Source: Nocardioides sp. Soil805 (lineage in GTDB: Bacteria; Actinomycetota; Actinomycetes; Propionibacteriales; Nocardioidaceae). Taken from it: DNA of 64,000 nucleotides. The translations under genes and the position numbers were made by a program. The notes under the pieces are model-generated. The model saw nothing but the letters and a program-made list of their open reading frames with translations. It was not told the DNA's origin and ran no database searches. Of the stretch, positions 19,719-28,802 are shown in pieces (within the stretch, counting starts at the first letter, position 1; every line of letters begins with the position of its first letter). The stretch is from contig NZ_LMSU01000001.1 in assembly GCF_001429625.1 (NCBI RefSeq), forward strand, positions 1,354,310 to 1,418,309. The letters are read 5' to 3'.

Positions 19719-19791
19719 CAGGGCACGAGGGACTTGAACCCCCAACCTTCGGTTTTGGAGACCGATGCTCTGCCAGTTGAGCTAGTGCCCT
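19719..19791 (-). tRNA. trpT: tRNA-Trp (anticodon CCA)
   Basis: A 73-base cloverleaf on the minus strand: acceptor AGGGCAC pairs with GTGCCCT, the anticodon loop reads CTCCAAA giving CCA, and the T-loop is GTTCAAGTC. No CCA end is encoded. It lies immediately before secE, as in mycobacteria. Confidence 0.97.
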
Positions 19792-19924
19792 CCGACGGTC
19801 CCCCCGCGGCTGCCGCACCCGGTGACGGGCATGGCGAAGCATGCGGGGAATCCACCAAACGGGAAGCATACGGGGCGGGCCCCAGCCGCGTCGAACCGGC
19901 GTCGCTCCGCCTACGATCGCCGCC

Positions 19925-21019
19925 ATGGGTCACGCCGGGAACGACGGGGACAGCCGGGCAGCACGCCGGGACGTGCGAGCACTGCCCAAGGCGCACCTCC
20001 ACCTCCACTTCACCGGCTCCATGCGCCACGGCACGCTGCTCGAGCTCGCCGAGCGGGACGGGATCGCCCTGCCCGACTCGCTGGTGGAGGACTGGCCGCC
20101 GCAGCTCTCGGCCGCCGACGAGAAGGGCTGGTTCCGCTTCCAGCGCCTCTACGACGTGGCCCGGTCGGTGCTGCGCACACCCGACGACGTACGACGCCTG
20201 GTCCTCGAGGCCGCCGAGGACGACGTCGCCGACGGGGGCCGCTGGCTGGAGATCCAGGTCGACCCGAGCGGGTACGCCGCCCGCTTCGACGGCATCACCG
20301 CCTTCACCGACCTGGTCCTGGACTGCGTCCGCGACGCCTCCGAGCGCACCGGCCTGGCGATCGCGGTGGTGGTGGCCGCCAACCGCACCCGGCACCCGCT
20401 CGACGCCCGCACCCTGGCCCGGCTCGCCGCGCAGTACGCCGACCGCGGGGTGGTCGGCTTCGGGCTCTCCAACGACGAGCGCCGCGGCGTGACCGGCGAC
20501 TTCGCGCCGGCCTTCGCGATCGCCGAGCGCGCCGGGCTGCTGCTGGTCCCCCACGGGGGCGAGCTGCGCGGTCCGGACCACATCCGGCTCTGCCTCGACG
20601 ACCTGCACGCCGACCGGCTCGGCCACGGCGTGCGCGCCGCCGAGGACCCCGCCCTGCTCGACCGCATCGTCGAGGCCGGGGTGGCCCTCGAGGTCTGCCC
20701 CGTCTCCAACGTCGCGCTCGGGGTCTACTCCGACCTCACCTCGGTGCCGCTCCCCCAGCTGATGGCCGCGGGGGCCACGATCGCGTTGGGCGCCGACGAC
20801 CCGCTGCTCTTCGGCTCCCGGCTGGCCGGGCAGTACGCCACCATGCGGGCCGCGCACGAGCTCACCGACGCCGACCTGGCGTCGCTGGCCCGTTCGTCGT
20901 TCGCCGCGTCCCGCGCCCCTGACGACGTACGCCGCCGTGCGCTGGCCGAGGTCGACGCCTGGCTCGCCGGTGCAGACCACCTGCGCGACGCCGTCCCGGC
21001 TGGGAGTATGTCCTCGTGA
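19925..21019 (+). CDS. Adenosine deaminase family amidohydrolase
   Basis: 364 residues. Metal-binding HLHLHFTG motif near the N-terminus (LPKAHLHLHFTGSM), a HGGEL motif carrying the catalytic His/Glu, DRLGHGVRA, EVCPVSN, and GADDPLLF supplying the metal and catalytic Asp pair. These are the classic ADA landmarks. The usual NTDDP is changed to GADDP, so adenosine is likely but adenine or a related purine cannot be excluded. The ATG at 19925 lacks a clear ribosome-binding site. The stop overlaps the next gene as GTGA. Confidence 0.85.
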   Translation: MGHAGNDGDSRAARRDVRALPKAHLHLHFTGSMRHGTLLELAERDGIALPDSLVEDWPPQLSAADEKGWFRFQRLYDVARSVLRTPDDVRRLVLEAAEDDVADGGRWLEIQVDPSGYAARFDGITAFTDLVLDCVRDASERTGLAIAVVVAANRTRHPLDARTLARLAAQYADRGVVGFGLSNDERRGVTGDFAPAFAIAERAGLLLVPHGGELRGPDHIRLCLDDLHADRLGHGVRAAEDPALLDRIVEAGVALEVCPVSNVALGVYSDLTSVPLPQLMAAGATIALGADDPLLFGSRLAGQYATMRAAHELTDADLASLARSSFAASRAPDDVRRRALAEVDAWLAGADHLRDAVPAGSMSS

Positions 21020-21660
21020 GCACCGAGGACCAGCCCGGCCAGCAGCCGGACCCGCAGCACCGCCCCGAGGACTACCTGCACACCAACCCGGACGGGTCGC
21101 AGACGCCGCAGTACCCCGGGCAGGGCGCCGAGCCGGCCAACCCCTACGGCGACGCGGACACCTCGTCGTACGGCGCTCCCCCGACGCACACGCCCTACGG
21201 CGGCGAGCCGCCCACGCAGCCGTACGGCGTGCAGCCGTCGCCCTACGGCCAGGACCCCTACGCCCAGCCGCCCGGCACCTACGGCCAACCGGTCCAGCCG
21301 GGGCAGTACGGCGGGTACGCGCAACCCGGCTACGCAGCGCCGCCGCCGCACCCCCAGGCGACCACCGCGCTGGTGCTCGGCCTGGTGTCGCTCATCGGCC
21401 TGTTCATCTGCATCTTCCCGGTCCTCGCCGCGCCGTTCGCTTGGCGCACCGGCGGCCGCGTGGTCAAGGAGATCGACGCGCAGCCCGGTCGCTGGAGCGG
21501 GCGCGAGCAGGCGCAGGCGGGCCGGATCATGGGCATCATCGGCACCGTGCTGCTGGTGCTGGGCATCCTGGCGGTCGTCGGGCTCGTGGTCCTGGCGGTG
21601 GCCGTGACCGGGGAGGTCAGCACGGTCGACTCGACCACGACGTTCGAGTCGAACCTCTAG
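21016..21660 (+). CDS. DUF4190-like membrane protein with Pro/Tyr/Gly-rich N-terminus
   Basis: 214 residues from GTG. About 110 residues are disordered and rich in Pro, Tyr, Gly and Gln (QPYGVQPSPYGQDPYAQPPG). They are followed by two membrane helices (ALVLGLVSLIGLFICIFPVL and GIIGTVLLVLGILAVVGLVV) flanking a loop with GREQAQAGRIMG. That helix-loop-helix layout is typical of DUF4190 proteins of actinobacteria. Translationally coupled to the upstream deaminase. Function unknown. Confidence 0.75.
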   Translation: MSTEDQPGQQPDPQHRPEDYLHTNPDGSQTPQYPGQGAEPANPYGDADTSSYGAPPTHTPYGGEPPTQPYGVQPSPYGQDPYAQPPGTYGQPVQPGQYGGYAQPGYAAPPPHPQATTALVLGLVSLIGLFICIFPVLAAPFAWRTGGRVVKEIDAQPGRWSGREQAQAGRIMGIIGTVLLVLGILAVVGLVVLAVAVTGEVSTVDSTTTFESNL

Positions 21661-22722
21661 TCAGAGCTCGCAGCCGACGAGCACCGGCTCGTTGACCAGC
21701 CGGACGCCGTACGCCGCCTCGACACCGTCGCGGACCTCGCGGGCCAGCGCCAGCAGGTCGTCGGCACTGGCACCGCCGCGGTTGGTGAGGGCCAGGGTGT
21801 GCTTGGTGGAGAGGCTGGCGCGACCACCCCGCAGGTCGCGCCCGTGGCCCCTGCGGAAGCCGGCGTGCTCGATGAGCCACGCCGCGCTGGACTTGGTGCG
21901 ACCGTCGGGCTGCTGCCAGCGCGGGGCGTCGTCGGGCAGCGCGGCCGCCTGCTCCGCGGTGAGGAACGGGTTGGTGAAGAACGAGCCGGCGCTCCACGTG
22001 TCGTGGTCGTCGGCATCGAGGACCATCCCCTTGCCCGCACGCAGGCCCAGCACGGCCGCACGGACGTCGGCGAGCGGAGCCCGACCGTGCAGCTCGACGC
22101 CGAGGGTGCGGGCGAGCTCGGCGTACGCCATGGGAGCGCCCAGGGTGCCGACCGGCAGCTGGAAGTCGACGGTCAGCACGACGTGCCGCCCCGGGTCGCC
22201 CTTGAACCGCGAGTGCCGGTAGCCGAAGTCGCACTCGGCAGCCGCGAAGGTGCGCACCCCGCGCAGGGTCCGGTCCCAGACGCGCACGGACGCGATGGTC
22301 TGGCTGACCTCCTGGCCGTAGGCGCCGACGTTCTGGATCGGGGTCGCACCGACGCTGCCGGGGATCCCCGAGAGCGCCTCGACGCCGACCCAGCCCCGCT
22401 CGACGGCGGTGGCCACCAGGTCGTCCCAGCCCTCCCCTGCGGCGACGCGGACCACGACCCCGCCGCACACCGCGCCGTCCTCACCGTCCGTGTCGGCACT
22501 GATGCCGCGCGTGGCGACCTCGACGACGCGGCCCTCGAAGCCCGCGTCGGCGACCACGAGGTTGGACCCGCCGCCGAGGACGAGCACCGGGGTCCCGGCG
22601 TCGTCGGCCTCGGCGACCGCGTCGACCAGCTCCTGCTCGCTCGTCGCCCGCACCCACTCGCGGGCGGGCCCGCCGAGTCGCAGGGTCGTGTGGTCGCGCA
22701 GCAGGACGGGGGCGTCAGGCAC
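21661..22722 (-). CDS. murB: UDP-N-acetylmuramate dehydrogenase
   Basis: 353 residues from GTG at 22722, overlapping the hadB stop by eight bases. FAD-binding motifs are LGGGSNLVVADAGFEG and EALSGIPGSVGATPIQNVGA followed by YGQEV, and the C-terminal domain has WSAGSFFTNPFL with the catalytic Ser region. It reduces UDP-GlcNAc-enolpyruvate to UDP-MurNAc in peptidoglycan synthesis. The C-terminal half includes SSAAWLIEHAGF. Its position downstream of hadAB means cell-wall and fatty-acid genes share one unit here. Confidence 0.95.
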   Translation of the reverse strand: MPDAPVLLRDHTTLRLGGPAREWVRATSEQELVDAVAEADDAGTPVLVLGGGSNLVVADAGFEGRVVEVATRGISADTDGEDGAVCGGVVVRVAAGEGWDDLVATAVERGWVGVEALSGIPGSVGATPIQNVGAYGQEVSQTIASVRVWDRTLRGVRTFAAAECDFGYRHSRFKGDPGRHVVLTVDFQLPVGTLGAPMAYAELARTLGVELHGRAPLADVRAAVLGLRAGKGMVLDADDHDTWSAGSFFTNPFLTAEQAAALPDDAPRWQQPDGRTKSSAAWLIEHAGFRRGHGRDLRGGRASLSTKHTLALTNRGGASADDLLALAREVRDGVEAAYGVRLVNEPVLVGCEL

Positions 22723-23104
22723 GGACGACGGCCTTGGGCATGCCCAGCACCTTCGTGCCCTCGCAGGTGACCTCGAGCGCCAAGGTGACCAGGCCGTCGG
22801 CCACGCTCTTGACGGTGCCGGCGACGACGACCTCGGCCGCGCCCTCGGCGGGCACCACCACCGGCTGGGTGAACTTGCAGCCGAGCTCCACGACCTCGGC
22901 GCCGCCGGTCCACTCCTCGACGGCACGCCCGACGAGCCCGAGGGTGAGCATCCCGTGGGCGATGACGCCGGGCAGGCCGACGCTGCGGGCGACCGCCTCG
23001 TCCTGGTGGATCGGGTTGGGGTCGCCGGCCGCCTCGGCGTACGCCACGAGGTCGGCGCGGGTGATCGCGAAGGTGCGGGGCGTGAGGGCGTCGCCGGCGT
23101 TCAT
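22715..23104 (-). CDS. hadB: MaoC-like (3R)-hydroxyacyl dehydratase subunit, HadB-type
   Basis: 129 residues. Hot-dog fold with the hydratase-2 motif: YAEAAGDPNPIHQDEAVARS, where Asp and His are catalytic, followed by GLPGVIAHGMLTLGLVG. Starts inside the hadA stop (ATGA). It would pair with HadA to dehydrate 3-hydroxyacyl thioesters in type II fatty-acid elongation. Only HadA and HadB are present; no HadC follows, murB does instead. Confidence 0.88.
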   Translation of the reverse strand: MNAGDALTPRTFAITRADLVAYAEAAGDPNPIHQDEAVARSVGLPGVIAHGMLTLGLVGRAVEEWTGGAEVVELGCKFTQPVVVPAEGAAEVVVAGTVKSVADGLVTLALEVTCEGTKVLGMPKAVVRA

Positions 23105-23544
23105 GCCGTCTCCTGCTCTGCGGACGGGGTGGCCGCGGGAGCGGCCGAGTGGACGAGCGTGGCCCGACCCGTGCACACGAGGGCGCCGTCGGCGTCGGTG
23201 ATGGCGCTGCTGGTGCCGATGATGTCGGCGCCGCCGATCTGGCGCAGGCTGACGACGCTGAGGGTGGCGGTCAGCACGTCGCCGAGCCGGACCGGGCGCT
23301 CGTAGGTGAAGCGCTGCTCACCGTGCACGATGCGGAACAGGTCGATCTGCTCGGAGGCCAGGAAGGCCTGCATGGCGTCGAAGGCCAGCACGATCGGGTA
23401 CGTCGGGGGCACCGCGGGTGGGGTGCCGGCGTCGTCGTACGACGTGCCGAGGGACGCCGCGAACGCGGCCACCCGCTCCACGGTCACCTCGAGGGGGGCG
23501 GTCGGCGGGAACTCGCGCCCCACCAGGGACTGGTCGACAGGCAT
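23101..23544 (-). CDS. hadA: FAS1-like dehydratase domain protein, HadA-type
   Basis: 147 residues. N-terminal VGREFPPTAPLEVTVERVAA, then PPTYPIVLAFDAMQAFL and GEQRFTYERPVRLGDVLTAT, the pattern of the non-catalytic HadA/C hot-dog subunit. It pairs with HadB, supplying the acyl-chain binding channel. The gene sits downstream of rpmG and tRNA-Met as in mycobacteria. A strong hairpin separates it from rpmG, so hadAB-murB may have its own promoter or depend on readthrough. Confidence 0.88.
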   Translation of the reverse strand: MPVDQSLVGREFPPTAPLEVTVERVAAFAASLGTSYDDAGTPPAVPPTYPIVLAFDAMQAFLASEQIDLFRIVHGEQRFTYERPVRLGDVLTATLSVVSLRQIGGADIIGTSSAITDADGALVCTGRATLVHSAAPAATPSAEQETA

Positions 23545-23562
23545 GGTCAGAGACTAAATGAC

Positions 23563-23593
23563 ACCGACCCGTCGAGATCCTCGACGGGTCGGT
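23563..23593 (-). terminator. Intrinsic terminator after rpmG
   Basis: Perfect 14-bp stem ACCGACCCGTCGAG (23563-23576) / CTCGACGGGTCGGT (23580-23593) with a 3-base loop. It is followed on the minus strand by GTCATTTAGTC. It lies between rpmG and hadA. Confidence 0.8.
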
Positions 23594-23614
23594 GGTGGAG
23601 AGGGGGCCGCTCGC

Positions 23615-23785
23615 TCAGCGGGTCTCGCGGTGCGCGGTGTGGGTGCGGCAACGCGGGCAGAACTTCTTCAGCTCGATGCGGTCGGGGTCGTTGCGGCGGT
23701 TCTTCTTGGTGATGTAGTTCCGCTCCTTGCAATCGACGCACGCGAGCGTGATCTTGGGGCGAACGTCAGAGCTCTTGCTGGCCAC
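23615..23785 (-). CDS. rpmG: 50S ribosomal protein L33
   Basis: 56 residues from GTG at 23785: it begins [20 protein letters not shown] and ends [14 protein letters not shown]. It retains the four-cysteine zinc ribbon (CVDC and CPRC), so it is the zinc-binding, C+ form of L33. Actinobacteria often hold a second, C-minus copy elsewhere under zinc control. Located between tRNA-Met and hadA, matching mycobacterial rpmG2. Confidence 0.96.
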   Translation of the reverse strand: MASKSSDVRPKITLACVDCKERNYITKKNRRNDPDRIELKKFCPRCRTHTAHRETR

Positions 23786-23843
23786 GGGAAGTCCTTCGTC
23801 GGTGTGCGTGATGCGGGCTGCGCCTGGATGGTGCTGGTCTTGG

Positions 23844-23920
23844 TGGTAGCGGGGGCGGGACTCGAACCCGCGACACCACGATTATGAGCCGTGTGCTCTA
23901 ACCACCTGAGCTACCCCGCC
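23844..23920 (-). tRNA. metT: tRNA-Met (anticodon CAT), elongator
   Basis: 77 bases including an encoded CCA. Acceptor GGCGGGG with CCCCGCT (one terminal G-U pair), D-arm GCTCAGGTGGTTAGAGC, anticodon loop CTCATAA giving CAT, T-arm GCGGGTTCGAGTCCCGC. The G-U at position 1-72 and the absence of the initiator-type mismatch mark it as elongator. Confidence 0.95.
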
Positions 23921-23965
23921 GCCGGGAGGGGCGACCGCCGAAGTCTACGACGGTGCTCCAACCAG

Positions 23966-24038
23966 AGCCCCTTTACGGAATCGAACCGTAGACCTTCTCC
24001 TTACCATGGAGACGCTCTGCCGACTGAGCTAAAGGGGC
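23966..24038 (-). tRNA. thrT: tRNA-Thr (anticodon GGT)
   Basis: 73-base cloverleaf: acceptor GCCCCTT / AAGGGGC, anticodon stem TCTCC/GGAGA with loop ATGGTAA giving GGT, T-arm TACGGTTCGATTCCGTA. No CCA is encoded. First gene of the tRNA-Thr, tRNA-Met, rpmG run. Confidence 0.96.
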
Positions 24039-24049
24039 AACAGCGGAAG

Positions 24050-24055
24050 AGAATA
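24050..24055 (-). promoter_or_regulatory. Likely -10 element for tRNA-Thr/tRNA-Met/rpmG
   Basis: TATTCT on the minus strand, 12 bases before the mature tRNA-Thr 5' end, in a locally AT-richer stretch. The matching -35 is poor (TTCTCG with 18-base spacing). Confidence 0.4.
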
Positions 24056-24121
24056 CACACGGCTCCGGGGATACGAGAAATCGCCTCCACCCTGCCGTCC
24101 CACGGCCCTAAATCAGGCTCA

Positions 24122-25345
24122 TCAAGGCCGGGCCAGGAGGGCGTCGACGGCCCGCGGGGAGAGCACCTCGTCGAGGACCAGACGGACGCAGCCGACCAGG
24201 CCGGCGCGCTCGCCGTACGTCGCCGGGAGCACCTGCAGGTCGCGTCCGGCGAGCGCCGTGGTGCCGGGGAACAGGGTGTCGCGCAGGCCCGCGGCGAAGG
24301 TGTCGAAGGCGCCGGCCATGTCACCGCCGACGACCACGGCCCGTGGGTTGAGGACGGTGACGGTGGCGGCCAGGGCCTCCCCGACCCGGCGCCCTGACTC
24401 GCGCACGATCGCGCGCGCCTCGCCGTGGCCGATCACGGCCTGGGCGACCAGGTCCCGGACGTGGTGGACCTCGCGGCCACTCTCGCGCAGTCGCTCAACG
24501 AGTGCCCACCCCCCGGCGACCGCCTCCAGGCAACCCGTGTCGCCGCAGCGGCACGGCAGCCCGGCCGCGGCCGGGACCTTGACGTGGCCGAGCTCGCCGG
24601 CCGCCCCGCGGTGGCCGCGCACGAGCTGCCCACCGGCCACGATGCCGAGGCCGAGGCCGGTGGAGGCCTTGAGGACGAGGACGTCGTCGTGGTCGATCAG
24701 GTGGCCGTCACGCTCGGAGGCGGCCATCACGTTGCAGTCGTTGTCGACGACCAGCGGCGCGTCGGCGACCTCGCGCAGGTAGGGCGCGAGCGGGACGCCG
24801 TCCCAGCCCGACAGCGCCGGCGAGTCCACACTGACGCCCCGGTCGCGATCGACCGTGCCGGCCAGCGACATCCCGATGCCGCGGACCTCGTCGCCCGCGC
24901 GGCCCAGGTCGGCCAGCATCCGGGCGAGGTGGCCGGCGACCACGGGCATCAGCACGTCGGGGCCCAGGCCGACCTCCTGGTCGTGGCTGACCGAGGCCAG
25001 CTCGGTGCCGTCGAGGGCGCAGACGGACATCTGCGAGCGGCTGCGGCCGACCGCGACGGCGAGGACCAGGCCGGCGTCCCGGTCGAGCACCAGGGTCGAG
25101 GCCGGACGTCCGCCCGTCGCGGACTCCTCCTCGCCCTCCAGCACGAGGCCGGCAGCGACGAGGGAGGTCAGCCGCGCGCTCACCGCGGTGCGCGAGAGAC
25201 CGGTGACGCGACCCAGCTCGCCGCGCGTCGTGGCCCGCCCGGACCGGATGAGCTCGAGGAGGTCGCCGGCAGTGGCGCCGGGCGACGGCGGCGTCGGCGG
25301 TGGGGGCGGTGGAGCGCTCGCGGGCAGGGACATGGTGCTCGGCAT
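24122..25345 (-). CDS. ROK family transcriptional regulator
   Basis: 407 residues. A Pro-rich start precedes a winged helix (residues about 24-75: LLELIRSGRATTRGELGRVT, GLSRTAVSARLTSLVAAGLV). The ROK sugar-kinase-like domain has DNDCNVMAASERDG, GLGLGIVAGGQLVRGHRGAA, the signature GELGHVKV and the zinc-type CRCGDTGCLEAVAGG. It is divergent from zwf-edd-eda with 80 bases between the starts and is the obvious local regulator of that cassette. The effector is unknown; gluconate-pathway intermediates or glucose are candidates. Confidence 0.92.
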   Translation of the reverse strand: MPSTMSLPASAPPPPPPTPPSPGATAGDLLELIRSGRATTRGELGRVTGLSRTAVSARLTSLVAAGLVLEGEEESATGGRPASTLVLDRDAGLVLAVAVGRSRSQMSVCALDGTELASVSHDQEVGLGPDVLMPVVAGHLARMLADLGRAGDEVRGIGMSLAGTVDRDRGVSVDSPALSGWDGVPLAPYLREVADAPLVVDNDCNVMAASERDGHLIDHDDVLVLKASTGLGLGIVAGGQLVRGHRGAAGELGHVKVPAAAGLPCRCGDTGCLEAVAGGWALVERLRESGREVHHVRDLVAQAVIGHGEARAIVRESGRRVGEALAATVTVLNPRAVVVGGDMAGAFDTFAAGLRDTLFPGTTALAGRDLQVLPATYGERAGLVGCVRLVLDEVLSPRAVDALLARP

Positions 25346-25375
25346 TCAAGCACTGCATGACTTACGTCCTGAAAA

Positions 25376-25417
25376 AACCGAACTTCGGTTGCCGGAGTGC
25401 CTAATGCTCCGTACGGT
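25376..25417 (+). promoter_or_regulatory. zwf promoter with overlapping 15-bp palindrome
   Basis: TTGCCG (25389-25394) and TACGGT (25412-25417) are separated by 17 bases and point to zwf. The ATG of zwf starts eight bases after the -10, so the mRNA is probably leaderless. A perfect palindrome AACCGAA-C-TTCGGTT (25376-25390) overlaps the first two bases of the -35 box. A bound protein would block RNA polymerase. The divergent ROK regulator is the likely ligand (inference). Confidence 0.5.
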
Positions 25418-25425
25418 GGTCTCCC

Positions 25426-26913
25426 ATGAACGGACCAACGGCGGCCACCCCCGTGGAGCCCTGCGACTTCACCGTCTTCGGCGGCACCGGGGACCTCGCC
25501 CTGCGCAAGCTGCTCCCCGCCCTCTACCTCCGCGACCGCGACGGCCAGCTGCCCGACGGGTTCCGGATCATCGGCGTCTCCCGGGCCGAGGTCGACGACG
25601 AGGGCTACCGCTCGATGGTCGAGGACGCCCTGTCCGAGCACGTCGCCGCCGACGAGCTCACCGACGACGTCGTACGCCGCCTCGTCGGCCGCCTGCACCA
25701 CGTCACCCTCGACGTGGAGGACGTCAGCGACTGGCACCGCCTCCACGACCGGCTCAAGGACGGCGCCGCGAGCGAGGACGTCATCCGGGTCTTCTACCTC
25801 GCGGTCGCACCGGCGCTCTTCGGGCCCATCTGCGAGCACCTCGACCAGGTCGGCCTGGCCACCGACCGCTCCCGGGTGGTGCTGGAGAAGCCGATCGGCA
25901 CCGACCTGGACACCGCCCGGACGGTCAACGAGGCCGTGGGCCGGGTCTTCGACGAGTCGCACATCTTCCGCATCGACCACTACCTGGGCAAGGAGAGCGT
26001 CCAGAACCTCCTCGTCACCCGCTTCGCCAACACCTTCCTCGAGCCGCTGTGGAACAGCCGCTGGGTCGACCACGTGCAGATCACCGTCTCGGAGTCGCTG
26101 GGGGTCGGCGAGCGCGGCTCGTACTACGACCGCTCCGGCGCGCTGCGCGACATGGTGCAGAACCACCTGCTCCAGCTGGTCTGCCTGGTCGCGATGGAGC
26201 CCCCGACGTACGTCGACCGCGAGACGGTCCGCGACGAGAAGCTCAAGGTCCTCCAGGCCCTGCGACCGCTGACCCCCGAGCTGGTGGACCGCGACATCGT
26301 GGCCGGTCAGTACGCCGCCGGGCTCTGTGACGGGGCACCCGCGCCGTCGTACGCCGCCGAGGTCGGCCACGAGAGCAGCACCGAGACGTACGTCGCGATG
26401 CGCACCGAGGTGCAGAACTGGCGCTGGGCCGGCGTCCCGTTCTACCTGCGCACCGGCAAGCGGATGGCCGAGCGGGTCTCGGAGATCGTCGTGGTCTTCA
26501 AGGAGCCGCCGCACCCGATGTTCCCGCACAGCGAGGGCCCCACCGAGCCCAACCGCCTGCACATCCGCGTCCAGCCCGACGAGGGCATGCGGCTGCACAT
26601 GACGGCCAAGGAGCCCGGCCCCGGGGGCATCCGGCTGCGGCCGGTCTCGCTCGACCTCAGCTATGCCGCCGCCTTCGGCGGTCGCTCACCCGACGCCTAC
26701 GAGCGGCTCCTCATGGACGTCGTGCGCGGCAACACCACCTTGTTCATGCGTCGCGACGAGGTCGAGGCGGCCTGGGCGTGGGTGGCCCCGATCCTCGACC
26801 GCTGGTCGCGGCCCACGCACCGACCCCGGCGCTACCCCGCCGGCACGCACGGACCCGTCGCCGCCGCCACGCTCCTCGAGCGCGACGGCCGATCCTGGCA
26901 GGAGACCGAATGA
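25426..26913 (+). CDS. zwf: Glucose-6-phosphate 1-dehydrogenase
   Basis: 495 residues, normal length. N-terminal dinucleotide site [20 protein letters not shown], active-site motif [20 protein letters not shown], and [10 protein letters not shown]. It converts glucose-6-P to 6-phosphogluconolactone. It is followed by edd with an ATGA overlap, so here it feeds the Entner-Doudoroff branch as well as the pentose phosphate pathway. No lactonase gene (pgl) is present next to it. Confidence 0.96.
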   Translation: MNGPTAATPVEPCDFTVFGGTGDLALRKLLPALYLRDRDGQLPDGFRIIGVSRAEVDDEGYRSMVEDALSEHVAADELTDDVVRRLVGRLHHVTLDVEDVSDWHRLHDRLKDGAASEDVIRVFYLAVAPALFGPICEHLDQVGLATDRSRVVLEKPIGTDLDTARTVNEAVGRVFDESHIFRIDHYLGKESVQNLLVTRFANTFLEPLWNSRWVDHVQITVSESLGVGERGSYYDRSGALRDMVQNHLLQLVCLVAMEPPTYVDRETVRDEKLKVLQALRPLTPELVDRDIVAGQYAAGLCDGAPAPSYAAEVGHESSTETYVAMRTEVQNWRWAGVPFYLRTGKRMAERVSEIVVVFKEPPHPMFPHSEGPTEPNRLHIRVQPDEGMRLHMTAKEPGPGGIRLRPVSLDLSYAAAFGGRSPDAYERLLMDVVRGNTTLFMRRDEVEAAWAWVAPILDRWSRPTHRPRRYPAGTHGPVAAATLLERDGRSWQETE

Positions 26914-28802
26914 GCACCTCGTCCCGTCCCGTCCACCCCGGCGTCCATCCCGTCGTCGCGGAGGTCACCGAGCGGATCGCCCGGCGCAGCGCCGCGACCC
27001 GCTCGGCGTACCTCGCCCGCATCGACGCCGCCGCCGACAAGGGGCCGGCCCGGGGCCGGCTGGCCTGCGCCAACCTCGCGCACGGCTTCGCAGCCTCCGA
27101 GGAGCCGGTGAAGACCGGGCTCCGCTCCGGCCGCAAGCCCAACGTGGCCATCGTGTCGTCGTACAACGACATGCTCTCGGCCCACCAGCCCTTCCGTGAC
27201 GTCCCGGAGGTGCTCAAGAAGTCGGTCGTGCGGGCCGGCGGGCTGGCGCAGTTCGCCGGCGGCGTCCCCGCCATGTGCGACGGCATCACCCAGGGCCGCG
27301 CCGGCATGGAGCTCTCGCTCTTCAGCCGGGACCTCATCGCCATGTCGACCGCGGTCGCGCTCTCGCACGACATGTTCGACGCCGCGATGATGCTCGGCGT
27401 CTGCGACAAGATCGTGCCCGGGCTGCTGATCGGGGCGCTGTCCTTCGGCCACCTGCCCACCGTCTTCGTGCCCGCCGGGCCGATGACCTCGGGGCTGCCC
27501 AACGGCGAGAAGGCGCGGGTGCGCCAGCTGTACGCCGAGGGCAAGGTCGGGCGCGAGGAGCTGCTCGAGGCCGAGTCGCAGTCGTACCACTCGAAGGGCA
27601 CCTGCACCTTCTACGGCACCGCCAACAGCAACCAGATGCTGATGGAGGTGATGGGCCTGCACCTGCCCGACGCGACGTTCGTCAACCCGGGAACCCCGCT
27701 GCGGGCGGCGCTGGACCGCGCCGCGGGCGAGCGCATCGTGGCGATCACCCACGCCGGCGGCGAGCCCACCCCGGTCGGGCACCTGGTCGACGAGAAGGCG
27801 ATCGTCAACGCCTGTGTCGCGCTGCTCGCGACCGGCGGCTCGACGAACCACACGATGCACCTCGTCGCGATGGCGGCCGCCGCAGGCATCACGCTCACCT
27901 GGGACGACCTGTCGGACCTGTCGGCCGCCGTGCCGCTGCTGACCCGGATCTATCCCAACGGCACCGCGGACATCAACCACTTCGCGGCCGCCGGCGGGAC
28001 GCCGTTCCTCGTCCACACGCTGCTCAAGCACGGCTACCTCCACGACGACGTGCTCACCGTCTCGGGACGGGGCCTGTGGCGGCACACCCGCGAGGCCCGG
28101 CTCGACGGCGACGCGGTGGTGTGGGAGGAGGGCCCCAAGTCCTCGCTCGACACCTCGGTGCTGCGTCCGGCCGACGACCCGTTCGCACCCGACGGGGGCC
28201 TGCGGATGTTGTCCGGGCGCCTGGGCCGCGCCGTGGTCAAGACCTCCGCGGTCGCGCCCGAGCACCGCGTGGTCACCGCCCCGGCGATGGTCTTCGACGA
28301 CCAGGCCGACTTCCTCGCGGCCTTCGCCGAGGGCCGTCTCGACGGCTGCGACCTCGTCGCGGTCGTGCGCTACCAGGGACCTGCGGCCAACGGGATGCCC
28401 GAGCTGCACAAGCTGATGCCGGCGCTCGGAGTGCTCCAGGACCGCGGCCAGAAGGTCGCGATCGTGACCGACGGCCGGATGTCGGGTGCGTCGGGCAAGG
28501 TCCCGGCGGCGATCCACGTGACCCCGGAGGCCGCCCTCGGCGGACCGCTCGCCCGGGTGCGCGACGGCGACCTGGTCACCGTCGACGCCGCGACCGGCGT
28601 GCTCGAGGTGGACGTCCCCGACGCCGACTTCGACCGCCGCGAGGCCACCAGCCGCGCCCCCCACGACGTCGAGTGGGCGGGCACCGGACGCGAGCTGTTC
28701 TCCGGCTTCCGGGCCATCGTCGGCACCGCCGAGACCGGCGCCAGCGTCATCCGTCCCCTGCCCGCCCCCACCGAGGAGGCCCCCCTTGTCCAGCACGTCT
28801 GA
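26910..28802 (+). CDS. edd: Phosphogluconate dehydratase
   Basis: 630 residues, starting [20 protein letters not shown]. IlvD/Edd family landmarks: [18 protein letters not shown], the Fe-S cysteine contexts [20 protein letters not shown] and [29 protein letters not shown], and [17 protein letters not shown] near the C-terminus. Length matches Edd (about 600-630) rather than IlvD (about 560-615), and the context of zwf and eda settles it. It dehydrates 6-phosphogluconate to KDPG. Confidence 0.95.
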   Translation: MSTSSRPVHPGVHPVVAEVTERIARRSAATRSAYLARIDAAADKGPARGRLACANLAHGFAASEEPVKTGLRSGRKPNVAIVSSYNDMLSAHQPFRDVPEVLKKSVVRAGGLAQFAGGVPAMCDGITQGRAGMELSLFSRDLIAMSTAVALSHDMFDAAMMLGVCDKIVPGLLIGALSFGHLPTVFVPAGPMTSGLPNGEKARVRQLYAEGKVGREELLEAESQSYHSKGTCTFYGTANSNQMLMEVMGLHLPDATFVNPGTPLRAALDRAAGERIVAITHAGGEPTPVGHLVDEKAIVNACVALLATGGSTNHTMHLVAMAAAAGITLTWDDLSDLSAAVPLLTRIYPNGTADINHFAAAGGTPFLVHTLLKHGYLHDDVLTVSGRGLWRHTREARLDGDAVVWEEGPKSSLDTSVLRPADDPFAPDGGLRMLSGRLGRAVVKTSAVAPEHRVVTAPAMVFDDQADFLAAFAEGRLDGCDLVAVVRYQGPAANGMPELHKLMPALGVLQDRGQKVAIVTDGRMSGASGKVPAAIHVTPEAALGGPLARVRDGDLVTVDAATGVLEVDVPDADFDRREATSRAPHDVEWAGTGRELFSGFRAIVGTAETGASVIRPLPAPTEEAPLVQHV

